DNA of 28,971 nucleotides from an uncultured Eggerthellaceae bacterium (GTDB lineage Bacteria > Actinomycetota > Coriobacteriia > Coriobacteriales > Eggerthellaceae), in assembly GCA_910580205.1 (NCBI GenBank), contig CAJTVP010000024.1, forward strand, positions 1 through 28,971, given 5' to 3'. Each line of letters starts with the position of its first letter. Position 1 is the stretch's first letter. Positions 1-7,600 of this stretch are shown in pieces. The position numbers were made by a program, and so were the translations under genes. A model generated the notes under the pieces. That model was not told the DNA's origin. It did not search any database and saw only the letters and a program-made list of their open reading frames with translations.

Positions 1-109
1 GTCCAGGGATGCCATCGCATCACCTGGCATCACCCCGTACTCCAGGCCACCCGGCGGGTGCCGCGATGAATGGCGTTGGCGGCGTTCATCCGCCAACGGT
101 TCTCTTTTT
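1..109. repeat. Tail of dispersed intergenic repeat (copy D)
   Basis: This stretch resembles the right flank of repeat copy A (about 3855-3925). Both have a CCGTAC/CGGTAC-type segment, a block of CACCCGG-like sequence, then ATGAATGGCGTTGGCG followed by a GTTGGCG/CGCCAAC hairpin. The match is interrupted and was judged by eye. The rest of the copy lies off the left edge. I see no gene here; a short ORF in this stretch is not supported. Confidence 0.5.
74..109 (+). terminator. Hairpin with T-run, possible rho-independent terminator
   Basis: A perfect 9-bp stem (CGTTGGCGG at 74-82, CCGCCAACG at 90-98) encloses a 7-nt loop. It is followed by GTTCTCTTTTT. The T-run is on the + strand, so it would end a gene entering from the left edge. 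The same hairpin type recurs at 3901-3925 without T-run, so it may belong to the repeat and only act as a terminator here. Confidence 0.5.
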
Positions 110-121
110 CGCGCAGTGCGA

Positions 122-898
122 CTACAAACTGATGAAATTATCCGGGTATTGGTTGGCGGCGCTGATGACCTCTTGGCTCACGTCGCCGTAGCGCACCCAC
201 TCTTTGTCGTCATCCTTGCGCTTGATCATGGCGTTCTCCATGATCTCTTTGAGCGCTTTCGTCTTGAGCGCGTACTCCTCCATCTGGGCCAAACGTCCAT
301 CCAACTCGATTTGGCGGCGCTTCTCCGCTTTGTCCTGGATGTTCTCGCCGGGGATGATGGCATAGAAGTCTTCCGGCTCCAGCGTGTAGCCCGCATGGTC
401 CGCCCACGCCTCCAGCGCGGAATCCTCCTTCAAGGACTGGATGGCGCGCTCTTCGGTGTTGGCGTAGAGCTCATCCAGCGTCATGCCATGCTCTTTGCAG
501 AAGTCCTGCATGTTCTTGCCAGAGCGGCTGATCATATCCTCCAGGCGCATGTTCGCCGCGTAGATGGACTCCTCCACCAGCTCCGCCGGCAGCTCCTCCA
601 CCAGGCGCGCCGCCAATTCGCGGCAGACGTAATCCTGATCGGAGAGCTCTTGCACCTCGCGGTTGTCCTTGTACATGTTGTAGCGGATGAAGATGAGCAG
701 CTCTTCGACGTTCTTGAAGTCTTCCGTATGGTTCTTGACCCATTGGTCGGTGAGCTTGGGCTCTTCGCCTTCTTTCGCGACGTTGTAGCGAAGCCAGTTG
801 ATCGCCTGTTGGCGGATGACATCTTCGGAGATGCGAACCTCCGGGCAGACTGCGTAGATCGGCTCATAAGAGGTGAGGGTGTAACGTTGCTTTGGCAT
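122..898 (-). CDS. Trigger-factor C-terminal-like (SurA-like) protein lacking ribosome-binding and PPIase domains
   Basis: A 258-residue soluble protein with no signal peptide or membrane segment. The middle part (about residues 50-205) has the pattern of the trigger factor C-terminal chaperone domain. It reads LTDQWVKNH followed by a 'VEELLIFIR' helix, then ELPAELVEESI, a long amphipathic helix, and a DEL / SLKEDSALEAWAD block. The N-terminal ribosome-docking domain and the FKBP-type isomerase domain of true trigger factor (about 430-480 residues) are absent. The C-terminus is highly charged (KRRQIE to KRKDDDKEW). The start at 898 is preferred over a longer form from 988 because GAAAGG lies 5 nt upstream and a TGCTACAAT -10 lies at 933-941. 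I infer a protein-binding chaperone-like role; the client is unknown. Confidence 0.7.
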   Translation of the reverse strand: MPKQRYTLTSYEPIYAVCPEVRISEDVIRQQAINWLRYNVAKEGEEPKLTDQWVKNHTEDFKNVEELLIFIRYNMYKDNREVQELSDQDYVCRELAARLVEELPAELVEESIYAANMRLEDMISRSGKNMQDFCKEHGMTLDELYANTEERAIQSLKEDSALEAWADHAGYTLEPEDFYAIIPGENIQDKAEKRRQIELDGRLAQMEEYALKTKALKEIMENAMIKRKDDDKEWVRYGDVSQEVISAANQYPDNFISL

Positions 899-932
899 GT
901 CGGCCTTTCGCTCGCGGGAATCGTGTTCGCCA

Positions 933-941
933 ATTGTAGCA
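933..941 (-). promoter_or_regulatory. Extended -10 of the trigger-factor-like gene
   Basis: Read on the minus strand, TGCTACAAT gives a TGn extension plus the hexamer TACAAT (933-938). This places a transcript start near 926 and a leader of about 28 nt carrying the GAAAGG ribosome site. No good -35 hexamer is visible at 16-18 nt. The same TGCTAYNNT pattern precedes several other genes in the window. Confidence 0.5.
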
Positions 942-990
942 GCGCGGCGCTCAGTGTGGGAGCGTGGGGGCGGATGATGCTCAATCAAGG

Positions 991-996
991 TATGAT
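991..996 (+). promoter_or_regulatory. Possible -10 (TATGAT) of the 1048-3582 operon
   Basis: TATGAT lies 51 nt before the ATG at 1048 in the divergent intergenic gap, the only place a promoter for this operon could sit. No convincing -35 is seen, so this is weak. Confidence 0.3.
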
Positions 997-1047
997 GTTC
1001 TCACACGGCGAAAGAGCCCTGGCGCGCCAGGGTGATGAGGGGGTTCG

Positions 1048-1701
1048 ATGAAGTTCAACAAGGTGTACTTGCAGCGGGATGCGCTGGCGCGGCATGAGGA
1101 TTTCGACACGTGGTACGAGGATGGCGAGCTGTTCTATCATTTCGAGAACAAGAAGGGCTGGACGGCGGAGAAGCAGAACGTGTCCGTCATCGGGCGCATG
1201 GGCGGGGAGAATGCGGCCATCCGGCCAGACAATCGCTGCCTGAACTACTATCTGCGCTTCGAGCGGTATGAGTACATCATGCACCCCTATGTGATCAACA
1301 AGCATTACTACATAGAAGGTATGCTCTGGGATCTGTATGGGTCTTTCGCGAATCCGCCATTCGATTTCGTGACCGAGACGCGCACGTCCTACAACAAGAA
1401 GGATGTGCACGTGAAGACCCGCTTGTTCCGGGACAAGGGCGAATGCTTCGAGATCCACGTGCCCGACCTGACGAAGCTGCGCGTGGCGGTGATCGCCATG
1501 GTGGCCATCGGCATCAAAGAGGAATGGAAGGGCTTGTCCGAAGGAGAGGACGTGCGCGGCAACACATGGCTTGAGCGGCTCAAGAACCGCGTGTTCGAGA
1601 ACAAGGGCCTCACGTACGAGCAGATACAAGCGCTTGAGCGGGAAGGGTCTCCTTTGGTGGATGTGGTCAAGCCTCAAGGGCGCCCCATCGACAACATCTG
1701 A
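1048..1701 (+). CDS. Uncharacterised protein, possibly LURP-one/tubby-like (LOR) fold
   Basis: A 217-residue protein with no signal peptide or clear membrane helix. The pattern is mostly beta strands ending in 'FEIHVPDLTKLRVAVIAMVA' (about residues 135-154). This resembles the last strand and buried C-terminal helix of LURP-one-related / scramblase-like barrels, which also carry the 'G..W..YG.F..P.FDFV.ET' type strand turns seen at about 90-110. The family assignment is tentative. The ATG at 1048 has GAGGGGG 4 nt upstream. It is the first gene of a same-strand series (gaps of 81, 86 and 58 bp) with a DUF4430 lipoprotein and a membrane-anchored propeller. No function can be given from sequence alone. 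Confidence 0.65.
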   Translation: MKFNKVYLQRDALARHEDFDTWYEDGELFYHFENKKGWTAEKQNVSVIGRMGGENAAIRPDNRCLNYYLRFERYEYIMHPYVINKHYYIEGMLWDLYGSFANPPFDFVTETRTSYNKKDVHVKTRLFRDKGECFEIHVPDLTKLRVAVIAMVAIGIKEEWKGLSEGEDVRGNTWLERLKNRVFENKGLTYEQIQALEREGSPLVDVVKPQGRPIDNI

Positions 1702-1782
1702 CGCAGGGAGATGCGGCCGGCAGGCAGCGGAGAACGCAACGATGGCGGGAGCGCTCAGCGCGCCCAAAGAGAGGAGCAGGAC

Positions 1783-2235
1783 ATGAAAGAGCAGATGATG
1801 AAGCGCGCGGCGGCTGGTTTGAGCGCGGCGTTGTTGGCAGCGGCTTTGGGGCTTGCGGGGTGCGCGGGCTCCGCAGAGGAGAACGCAACGGACGCGCCGA
1901 ACCTGAACCTGCCCACCGAGTCGCGGATCGCGCAGATAAGCATCCCGCTCAAAGTGACCAGCCCCGGTGCGGATAATCAGGTGAGCTATGACGACACCAT
2001 CACCATCGGCGAAGGTTCCACCGCCCTTGACGTGCTCCAAGCCACCGGCCTTGAGCTGGATGCGCAACAGGCGGAGTACGGCATGTTCGTGAACGCCGTT
2101 GACGGCCTGGCCAACGAGGGCATGAAGGGGTGGACCTACACCGTCAATGGTGAGCAGGTCCAGACCCCGGCTGACCAGATGTATCTGAAAGACGGCGATC
2201 AGGTGACGTGGTCCTACATCGACATGAGCGCGTGA
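1783..2235 (+). CDS. DUF4430-domain lipoprotein
   Basis: A 150-residue secreted lipoprotein. Residues 1-27 form a type II signal (KR at 7-8, a hydrophobic stretch, then lipobox L24-A25-G26-C27). The mature part contains a single DUF4430 domain (transcobalamin C-terminal-like): the 'STALDVLQATGLEL' strand-helix, then 'GMKGWTYTVNGEQVQTPADQMYLKDGDQVTW'-like signature pieces around residues 113-145. The domain is known as a small extracellular beta-grasp-like module, sometimes near cobalamin uptake genes. No such genes are nearby, so ligand binding is only a possibility. The start at 1783 is preferred over 1711 because GAGGAG lies 6 nt upstream and the signal peptide then begins correctly. Confidence 0.8.
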   Translation: MKEQMMKRAAAGLSAALLAAALGLAGCAGSAEENATDAPNLNLPTESRIAQISIPLKVTSPGADNQVSYDDTITIGEGSTALDVLQATGLELDAQQAEYGMFVNAVDGLANEGMKGWTYTVNGEQVQTPADQMYLKDGDQVTWSYIDMSA

Positions 2236-2321
2236 TCCACGACCGTTCGTGAGCGGGCGCGGCCATGAGAGCCGCTTCCGATGTCAGGCGTTTCTGAATG
2301 GGCGTTGTGAAGGAGAGGGCC

Positions 2322-3356
2322 ATGGGTGACAGCGCGCGGAAAAGCTCCGTCCCGAAGGTGATCGCAGGGATAGTTTTAGGGCTGATGGCGCTTTTGCTCG
2401 TGGCGTTCGCCGGCGTGAACATCTTCGTGCGCGTGGCCTACGAGCCGTTCTACGCGGCCTCTGAGCGGGCGTTGGAGACGCCTGGTTTGAACGAAGGCTT
2501 CATCCCGCAGGACCTGGACTGCTTGGAAGATGGCACCTGGCTTTTCAGCGGGTATCAGACAGGCGGGGGAGAATCCTTCGTGTGGTACCTGCGCCCAGAC
2601 GGAGAAAGCGGCAAGCTGGCGGTTCGGCGTGCGGATGGCAGCGCCTATGACGGCCACGGCTCAGCCATCACCTCTGACGGGACGCATGTGCTCCTGACGG
2701 ATGGCGAAGGGTATCTGGTGTTCGATGAGGCCGCCATGGATCAGGCTCGGGAGTTGGGCGAGATGCAAGCGGTGGGCTCAGTGGATCTGGAGTTCGCACC
2801 TGCGTTCATGAACATCGAACAGGATGCCCTCTACCTGGGGAACTTCTATCATCCAGTGGTGTATGAGACGCCGGAAGAGCATCACTTGGACACGTCCTCT
2901 GGTGAGCAGAACCCCGCCATCATGTACGCCTATGAAGCTGATCCTGCGGGCCCTTATGGGTACGCGCCCCAAGCGTCCTTCGCCTTTTCCATCCCCGCGC
3001 GCATCCAAGGCATGTGCTTGACGGACGATTCCCAGCTGGTCCTGTCCCAGTCCTACGGGCTGGCGTCATCGCATCTGCTGGTCTATGACTTGACGGCGCT
3101 GGATGTGGATGCCATCGAAGAGCTGCCAGAGGCCTCTGTCTTCATGGCGGATGGCCGTGAGGTGCCGCTGTTCTACCTTGACGGCCTGAGCTTGGTGCAG
3201 GACATCACCGCGCCACCCATGACCGAAGGCATCGAATGGCATGAGGGCCGGGTGTTCATCGCGAACGAGAGCGCTTCTGACAAATACCTCTTCGGGAAGC
3301 TCTATGGTGGCGGGGCGGTATATGCCTTGAACCTGTCCCAGATAGAGGACAGCTAG
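2322..3356 (+). CDS. Membrane-anchored extracellular beta-propeller-like protein
   Basis: A 344-residue protein with one N-terminal transmembrane segment (about residues 10-32, 'VIAGIVLGLMALLLVAFAGV') after a short basic tail, then a large outside domain. The domain shows repeated strand-turn units: LNEGFIPQDL, TWLFSGYQ, YDGHGSAITSDGTHVLLTDGEGYLVF, FMNIEQDALYLGNFY, IQGMCLTDDSQLVLSQSYG and MTEGIEWHEGRVFIANES. These match the general look of a conserved Gram-positive family of anchored WD/YncE-like propellers with no known function. The start at 2322 has AGGAGAG 5 nt upstream; the in-frame ATG at 2298 has none. It is third in the operon. A role at the cell surface is inferred. Confidence 0.7.
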   Translation: MGDSARKSSVPKVIAGIVLGLMALLLVAFAGVNIFVRVAYEPFYAASERALETPGLNEGFIPQDLDCLEDGTWLFSGYQTGGGESFVWYLRPDGESGKLAVRRADGSAYDGHGSAITSDGTHVLLTDGEGYLVFDEAAMDQARELGEMQAVGSVDLEFAPAFMNIEQDALYLGNFYHPVVYETPEEHHLDTSSGEQNPAIMYAYEADPAGPYGYAPQASFAFSIPARIQGMCLTDDSQLVLSQSYGLASSHLLVYDLTALDVDAIEELPEASVFMADGREVPLFYLDGLSLVQDITAPPMTEGIEWHEGRVFIANESASDKYLFGKLYGGGAVYALNLSQIEDS

Positions 3357-3414
3357 AACTCAGACGGTCCGTATTCTGTTCAGCATCAGAAGGGTGATGA
3401 ACAGGAGGTTCGCC

Positions 3415-3582
3415 ATGACGGTATGGGGGATGACGGCTGAGGAATACCGCGGGTTGCTTGATGAGTCCTTTCGAGAGATCAAGAAGTCAAGCCGGAAGGC
3501 TGAGGCGGCGCATTTCACGAAGACGCGCATCCTGACCGAGAACCTCGCCCGCGCCCTTGATCGCGTGCGGATGATCCCGTAG
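3415..3582 (+). CDS. Small hypothetical protein (55 residues)
   Basis: The ORF starts at an ATG with a full AGGAGG (3403-3408) 6 nt upstream, the strongest ribosome site in the operon. It lies 58 bp after the propeller gene. The product is soluble, basic and mostly helical ('TAEEYRGLLDESFREIKKSSRK', then 'KTRILTENLARALDRVR'). It matches no family I recognise. It ends just before repeat copy A begins. The strong ribosome site argues that it is real; its small size argues for caution. Confidence 0.55.
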   Translation: MTVWGMTAEEYRGLLDESFREIKKSSRKAEAAHFTKTRILTENLARALDRVRMIP

Positions 3583-3604
3583 ATGCGCATTTTCCGCCCG
3601 CGAA

Positions 3605-3930
3605 CGCGGTCGCTTCTCCTGTTCTGGATCATGTACATGGCGGTGGATGCGCATATCCGGCAACCAGGCGCGCCCGACCCTCATTGGCAGGCAATGCCTG
3701 CGCTACGGACGCGGGGTGTACCCGAAAAAAACAAGGGAAGCCTTGTAGCGCACCCATCGGATGCCAATGGTCAACCGTGCGAACAGGGAATGCCGTCCTG
3801 CGCATCCGCCGTCCGGGTGGCCGTTCGGATTGGAGCAGGTTCCGCGTCACCCGGTTTAACCCGGTACGGCAGGCAACCCGGAAATTGCCTCAATGAATGG
3901 CGTTGGCGACGAACTTCCGCCAACGCACAT
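3605..3930 (-). repeat. Dispersed intergenic repeat, copy A
   Basis: On the minus strand this region is clearly related to 18775-19075 (copy B). The shared blocks are CGGCGGATGCGC, AGGACG, CTGTTCGCA, GGTTGACCATTGGC, GCGCTACA, GCTTC, CCAATGAGGGTC and TATGCGCATCC. Inverted arms lie at 3641-3652 (CGGTGGATGCGC) and 3800-3811 (GCGCATCCGCCG), matching 11 of 12. The core stem-loop is at 3750-3764. The right flank (3855-3925) continues into the block shared with the start of the window. The copy sits between two convergent genes. It holds only unsupported ORFs. Confidence 0.75.
3750..3764 (-). repeat. Core hairpin of repeat copy A
   Basis: On the minus strand, GCATCC-GAT-GGGTGC forms a 6-bp stem including one T-G wobble. 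It is flanked by the same GACCATTG and GCTAC as in copies B and C, but the stem bases differ. Confidence 0.6.
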
Positions 3931-3968
3931 GATCATGGCGCGAAGCGACCCATATGAAAGCGTCAATC

Positions 3969-3996
3969 GTTTGCGCGCCCGGATGGGCGCGCAAAC
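3969..3996 (-). terminator. Strong 12-bp hairpin downstream of the lipoprotein gene
   Basis: GTTTGCGCGCCC (3969-3980) pairs perfectly with GGGCGCGCAAAC (3985-3996) around a GGAT loop. It begins 7 bp past the stop of the minus-strand lipoprotein gene. There is no T-run directly after the stem, so it may be a T-poor terminator or a 3' end stabiliser. Confidence 0.55.
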
Positions 3997-4003
3997 AAGA
4001 GAA

Positions 4004-4576
4004 TCAGACGGTGCGGGCGAACAGGATGTTGTCGATCTCCTGCAGCCCGGCCTGGTGGTCGGATTCCGTCCACTTGTTGTCTTTCAGCTCGTAGCTCAGA
4101 TCCACCGTTTCGTTCTTGACCTCAAGGCCGTTGAGCGCGTCCAGCACGGCCTGGCCGGTGGTGGAGAAGCGCTCTTCCTCAGGCAGCGCAGCGAACTCCG
4201 GATCGTTCGCGAGGCTGTCCCTGATCTCAGAGATGCGGGTCAAAAGGTCCGCATAGCTCTTCCCGGCGAAGGTGACCGTGACCGTGGCATGGTCACCATC
4301 AACGGAGATGCTGTCGATGTGGTAGTCGAACCCGTCAACGATGGCGGTGCCGAATTCCGTCTCATCTATGCCGAACTCAGGGAGGATGCTGTTCTCCAGA
4401 GACGTGACCTCTTGGGAGAGCGCGGCATCATCGGCCTGCTTGTAAGCATCGTATTTCTCCGTGACGGCTTGCCGGATGAGCTCTTCGTTGCTGGTGATGC
4501 ATCCGGGAAGCAGGAGGGCGGTGGCGAGGAGAAGAAGCATCAAGATGGGGAAGGTCATGGTGCGTTTGGCGCTCAT
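4004..4576 (-). CDS. Uncharacterised lipoprotein
   Basis: A 190-residue lipoprotein with a type II signal peptide: KR at residues 4-5, a long leucine-rich core, and lipobox L23-P24-G25-C26. The mature domain starts 'EELIRQAVTEKYDAYKQAD', has alternating strands ('YHIDSISVDGDHATVTVTFAG') and ends 'VDLSYELKDNKW'. This resembles the small alpha+beta fold of DUF4878/DUF5105-like Gram-positive lipoproteins; the match is by pattern only. The start at 4576 is chosen over 4672 because AAAGGAG lies 7 nt upstream and the signal peptide then begins correctly. A -10 (AGCTACCAT on the minus strand, 4610-4618) gives a leader of about 27 nt. Its stop sits next to a 12-bp hairpin. Confidence 0.75.
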   Translation of the reverse strand: MSAKRTMTFPILMLLLLATALLLPGCITSNEELIRQAVTEKYDAYKQADDAALSQEVTSLENSILPEFGIDETEFGTAIVDGFDYHIDSISVDGDHATVTVTFAGKSYADLLTRISEIRDSLANDPEFAALPEEERFSTTGQAVLDALNGLEVKNETVDLSYELKDNKWTESDHQAGLQEIDNILFARTV

Positions 4577-4609
4577 GCGGTTGCTCCTTTCAAAAACAGA
4601 TGCGTGAGC

Positions 4610-4618
4610 ATGGTAGCT
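4610..4618 (-). promoter_or_regulatory. -10 element of the lipoprotein gene
   Basis: The minus strand reads AGCTACCAT, with TACCAT as the hexamer (4610-4615). The predicted transcript start is near 4603, giving a short leader with AAAGGAG. It is the same hexamer as used by lhr. Confidence 0.4.
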
Positions 4619-4681
4619 CATAGAGGGGGCCGGGTGCGCGCATGGGTTCTCCTGCAATCCAGCCGTCATCAAAGGGCGCGC

Positions 4682-7600
4682 TCAGAAGGGCTGGACCAGC
4701 AGTCGCAGCCCGTGGGTGTCCTGGATGAAGCCAAGATCCCTGAAGATCTTCTCGAAGGGGGAGCGGAAGATGTCTTCATCGTTGAGCTTCTCCACGATGA
4801 ACCGGTCGTTCCCCGTTGGCCTCCCCGCGCCTTTCAGGGAGGCCCCCAAGTGCCCGACCAAGGCGGAGACCGCTTCGGTGATGAGAGCGGCATCATCGGA
4901 GAACGTGAAGAGCTCCCGGATCCGTTTGCTGGCGAAGAGCGCAGGGCGTCCCTGATGAAGGATGACCAGGCAGCCGCTCTTGGCTTGAGGGAGCTTCCGG
5001 GAGATGGCGGCATCCGGCCAAGGCAGGACTGAGCCGTAGAGCTGGGCGGGGTCCTGAGCATCCAGGACCAAGAAGGCTGGTTGGCGGTCATCGGGGTCTT
5101 CGGGGCTCCTCAGCCGTTCCACCAACGACCGGCGTGCGAATTGCGAAGAACCCAGAGAATCCACGAACGCGCCGCGGATGACCTCGCCCGCATCCTCCAT
5201 GCCGCGCAGCACCGTGTAGATGGCCTGCATGCCGCCTTTGCATCCGGCTGCGTCGATGGTGGCGGGGCATACGACCCCGTATCGGTCCAGGATGGATTCC
5301 ACTTGCGCCAAAGCGCGTTCCGTGGAGGAGGCCTCCGGCTCCATCAGAGGGGTGAACAGGCCGTCGAGCGCCTCGAACGACTGCCGCTCTTGAGCCATGG
5401 CCGTTCGCATATCATGCCTCTCTTGCCGAAGGTGCGATCTGCCGAACGTTCGCAGGGAGCGGCGCGAGCTGATGCGCTTGCGGGCCGGAGCCGGACGATC
5501 GGCTTTTCCGCCAGCGCCGGTGACGGCGGGGGCGCGCCTCACGGCGTTGATGGTGGTGGAGGTGATGCGGCCCTGGAAGAGCAGGTGCTCGAACGCCCGA
5601 GCCAGGGCGCTCACGCTCAGCGGCTCATCTTCGGAGAGGCCCTGCAGGCGCTTGGCCACCTGGGAGAAGGGAGCGGAGCCCTCTTCAAGCAGCACGGCCA
5701 AGATCTCCTGCGCCAGAGGATCCTCAACGGGGGCGGCGCTTCCGGGTTCTGGCTGCATCGCCTCTTCGAAGAGGTCCATTCGATCCAAGAGCTCAGGGGC
5801 GAATGGCGAATCCGCTGGGAAGAACCGCACGTGCGCGCCCTTGCCCGGACCTTTGCCCGAAACGCTGCTGGCTTGCCAGATGACCTCATGGGTCTCCAAA
5901 AAAGAATCCAGCAGTGCTGATTTGAAGCCGGGAACGCGCGTTGGGAATATGGTGCGCTCCCAGACGGCGAGCGGGTAGGCCGCTCCCTCGAAGAGGCTGA
6001 TGCACTGCCCCAGATCCTCTTCGGCGGAGTTCTCTGGTGAGCCGCCGATCTGCTGCAAGGCGCAGACGAGCTGGGCGAACGCGCAGTCTTCAACGGGCTT
6101 GATGGCGCCTTCGATGAGATCGCGCGACTTGAGCCGCATGCGCCCCAGCATATCTTTCTGCACCCAGAGGCGCTCCTCAGAGGCGGCGGGCAGCGAAGGC
6201 GCGGCTGAGGAGGGGATGCCGAAGGCATCCACGGCGCTTTCCAAGAGATCGAAGGCCGTGCGCAACACCTCTTCGGCCTGGGAGCTGACGGCCATGGTGC
6301 GGACGATGCCCTTCTTCGCCAGCTGCTGCAAGGCATCTTCGGCGACGGCGTCTCCCACGCCGATCTGCCGGGCGAGCATGTTCGCGGTGAAGAACCCTTG
6401 GCTGCGGGCGAAGGTGGCCGCCAGCGCGCTTCCGGGGTGGGTTCCTTCGGCGGTCATCCGCCAAGCGAGCGCCCATTCTGGGATCGGGAGGCCGGTCAGC
6501 TCGTGCAGGCGCAGGGCATCTTCGGGCGTGGCCCAGACCGGGCCTCGTGGCAAGGAGATGGCGCACAAGCGATGAGCCTCTTCCAGCGCATCCAGGTGGG
6601 CAGGAGCATCCTTTGGATCCGTGACGCGGGCTGCGATCTGCTCAAGGGAGAGCGGCCCCATGAGGCGAACGAGCTCTGCTGCCCCTTCGGCGCCAGCGAG
6701 CTTGCGTTCTGGCGTCAGCCGTTGCGCATCCAGGGTCACCGAGGAGATGGCTTCAGGCTCCAGGAGCGACAGCTGGTCGGGTGCGCCCAGAAGCTCTCCC
6801 AAGAGGCTGGGATCCACGGAGAGGAGCGCGTTCGCCCGTTCGGCATGGGGCATGTCGGCATCGTAGAGATGCTCCGCGACGTAGCCGAACAGAAGCGGGG
6901 ATGCGAAGGGGGAAGGGTGGTCCGTCTGCACGCGCTTGACGCGGATGGCGCCGCTTTCCAGCTGTTCCATGAGCCAGCGAAGGCCCGCCAGATCGTACAC
7001 ATCGCTCAAGCATTCGCGGACGGCTTCGGTGAAGATGGGGAATCCCGGTTGCGTGCGCGCCGCTTCCAGGAGCTGACCGCCGCGCAAGCGCTGTTGCCAC
7101 AGGGGCGTGCGCTTTCCGGGGGAGGTTGGCCGCATGAGCAAGGCGCGGGCGGCGCATTCGCGGAAACGGGCGGCGAAAAGGGAGGTGTCCGTGATGTGCG
7201 CGGTGACGATGTCCGCGATCTCATCCGGCGCGAACGCGACAAGGCGCTCCGTGACGGCTTCGGGGTCTTCTGCGGGAAAGCGCATGACGATGCCATCATC
7301 GGATGCGGCGCATTGCGGGTTGAACCCCCACTGCTCTTGGATGCGGCCGCTGAGCGCCAGCGCCCACGGCTCGTGGATGCGCTTGCCGAACGGAGAGTGG
7401 ATGATGACGTGCCATGATCCGGCTTCATCTGGGCAGATCTCAAGCAGGATCAGGCGGTCAGAGGGGAGCGCTTCGGTGCTCGCCCGCTGCAGCGCGATGA
7501 GGGCGCCCAGATTCTTGATCCCGTTTTCGGTGAAGCCGAAGGAGGCCAGCTGCTCCTGGGCGGAGGTGGTCAAACTGCCCTTTTGGGAGGTTTGGGCATC

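Noticed and set aside
116..1051. 311-codon plus-strand ORF opposite the trigger-factor-like gene
   Set aside because: Complement shadow of a gene with clear domain pattern; no ribosome site.
3893..5032. 379-codon plus-strand ORF
   Set aside because: Runs through a repeat flank, an antisense lipoprotein gene and the end of lhr.
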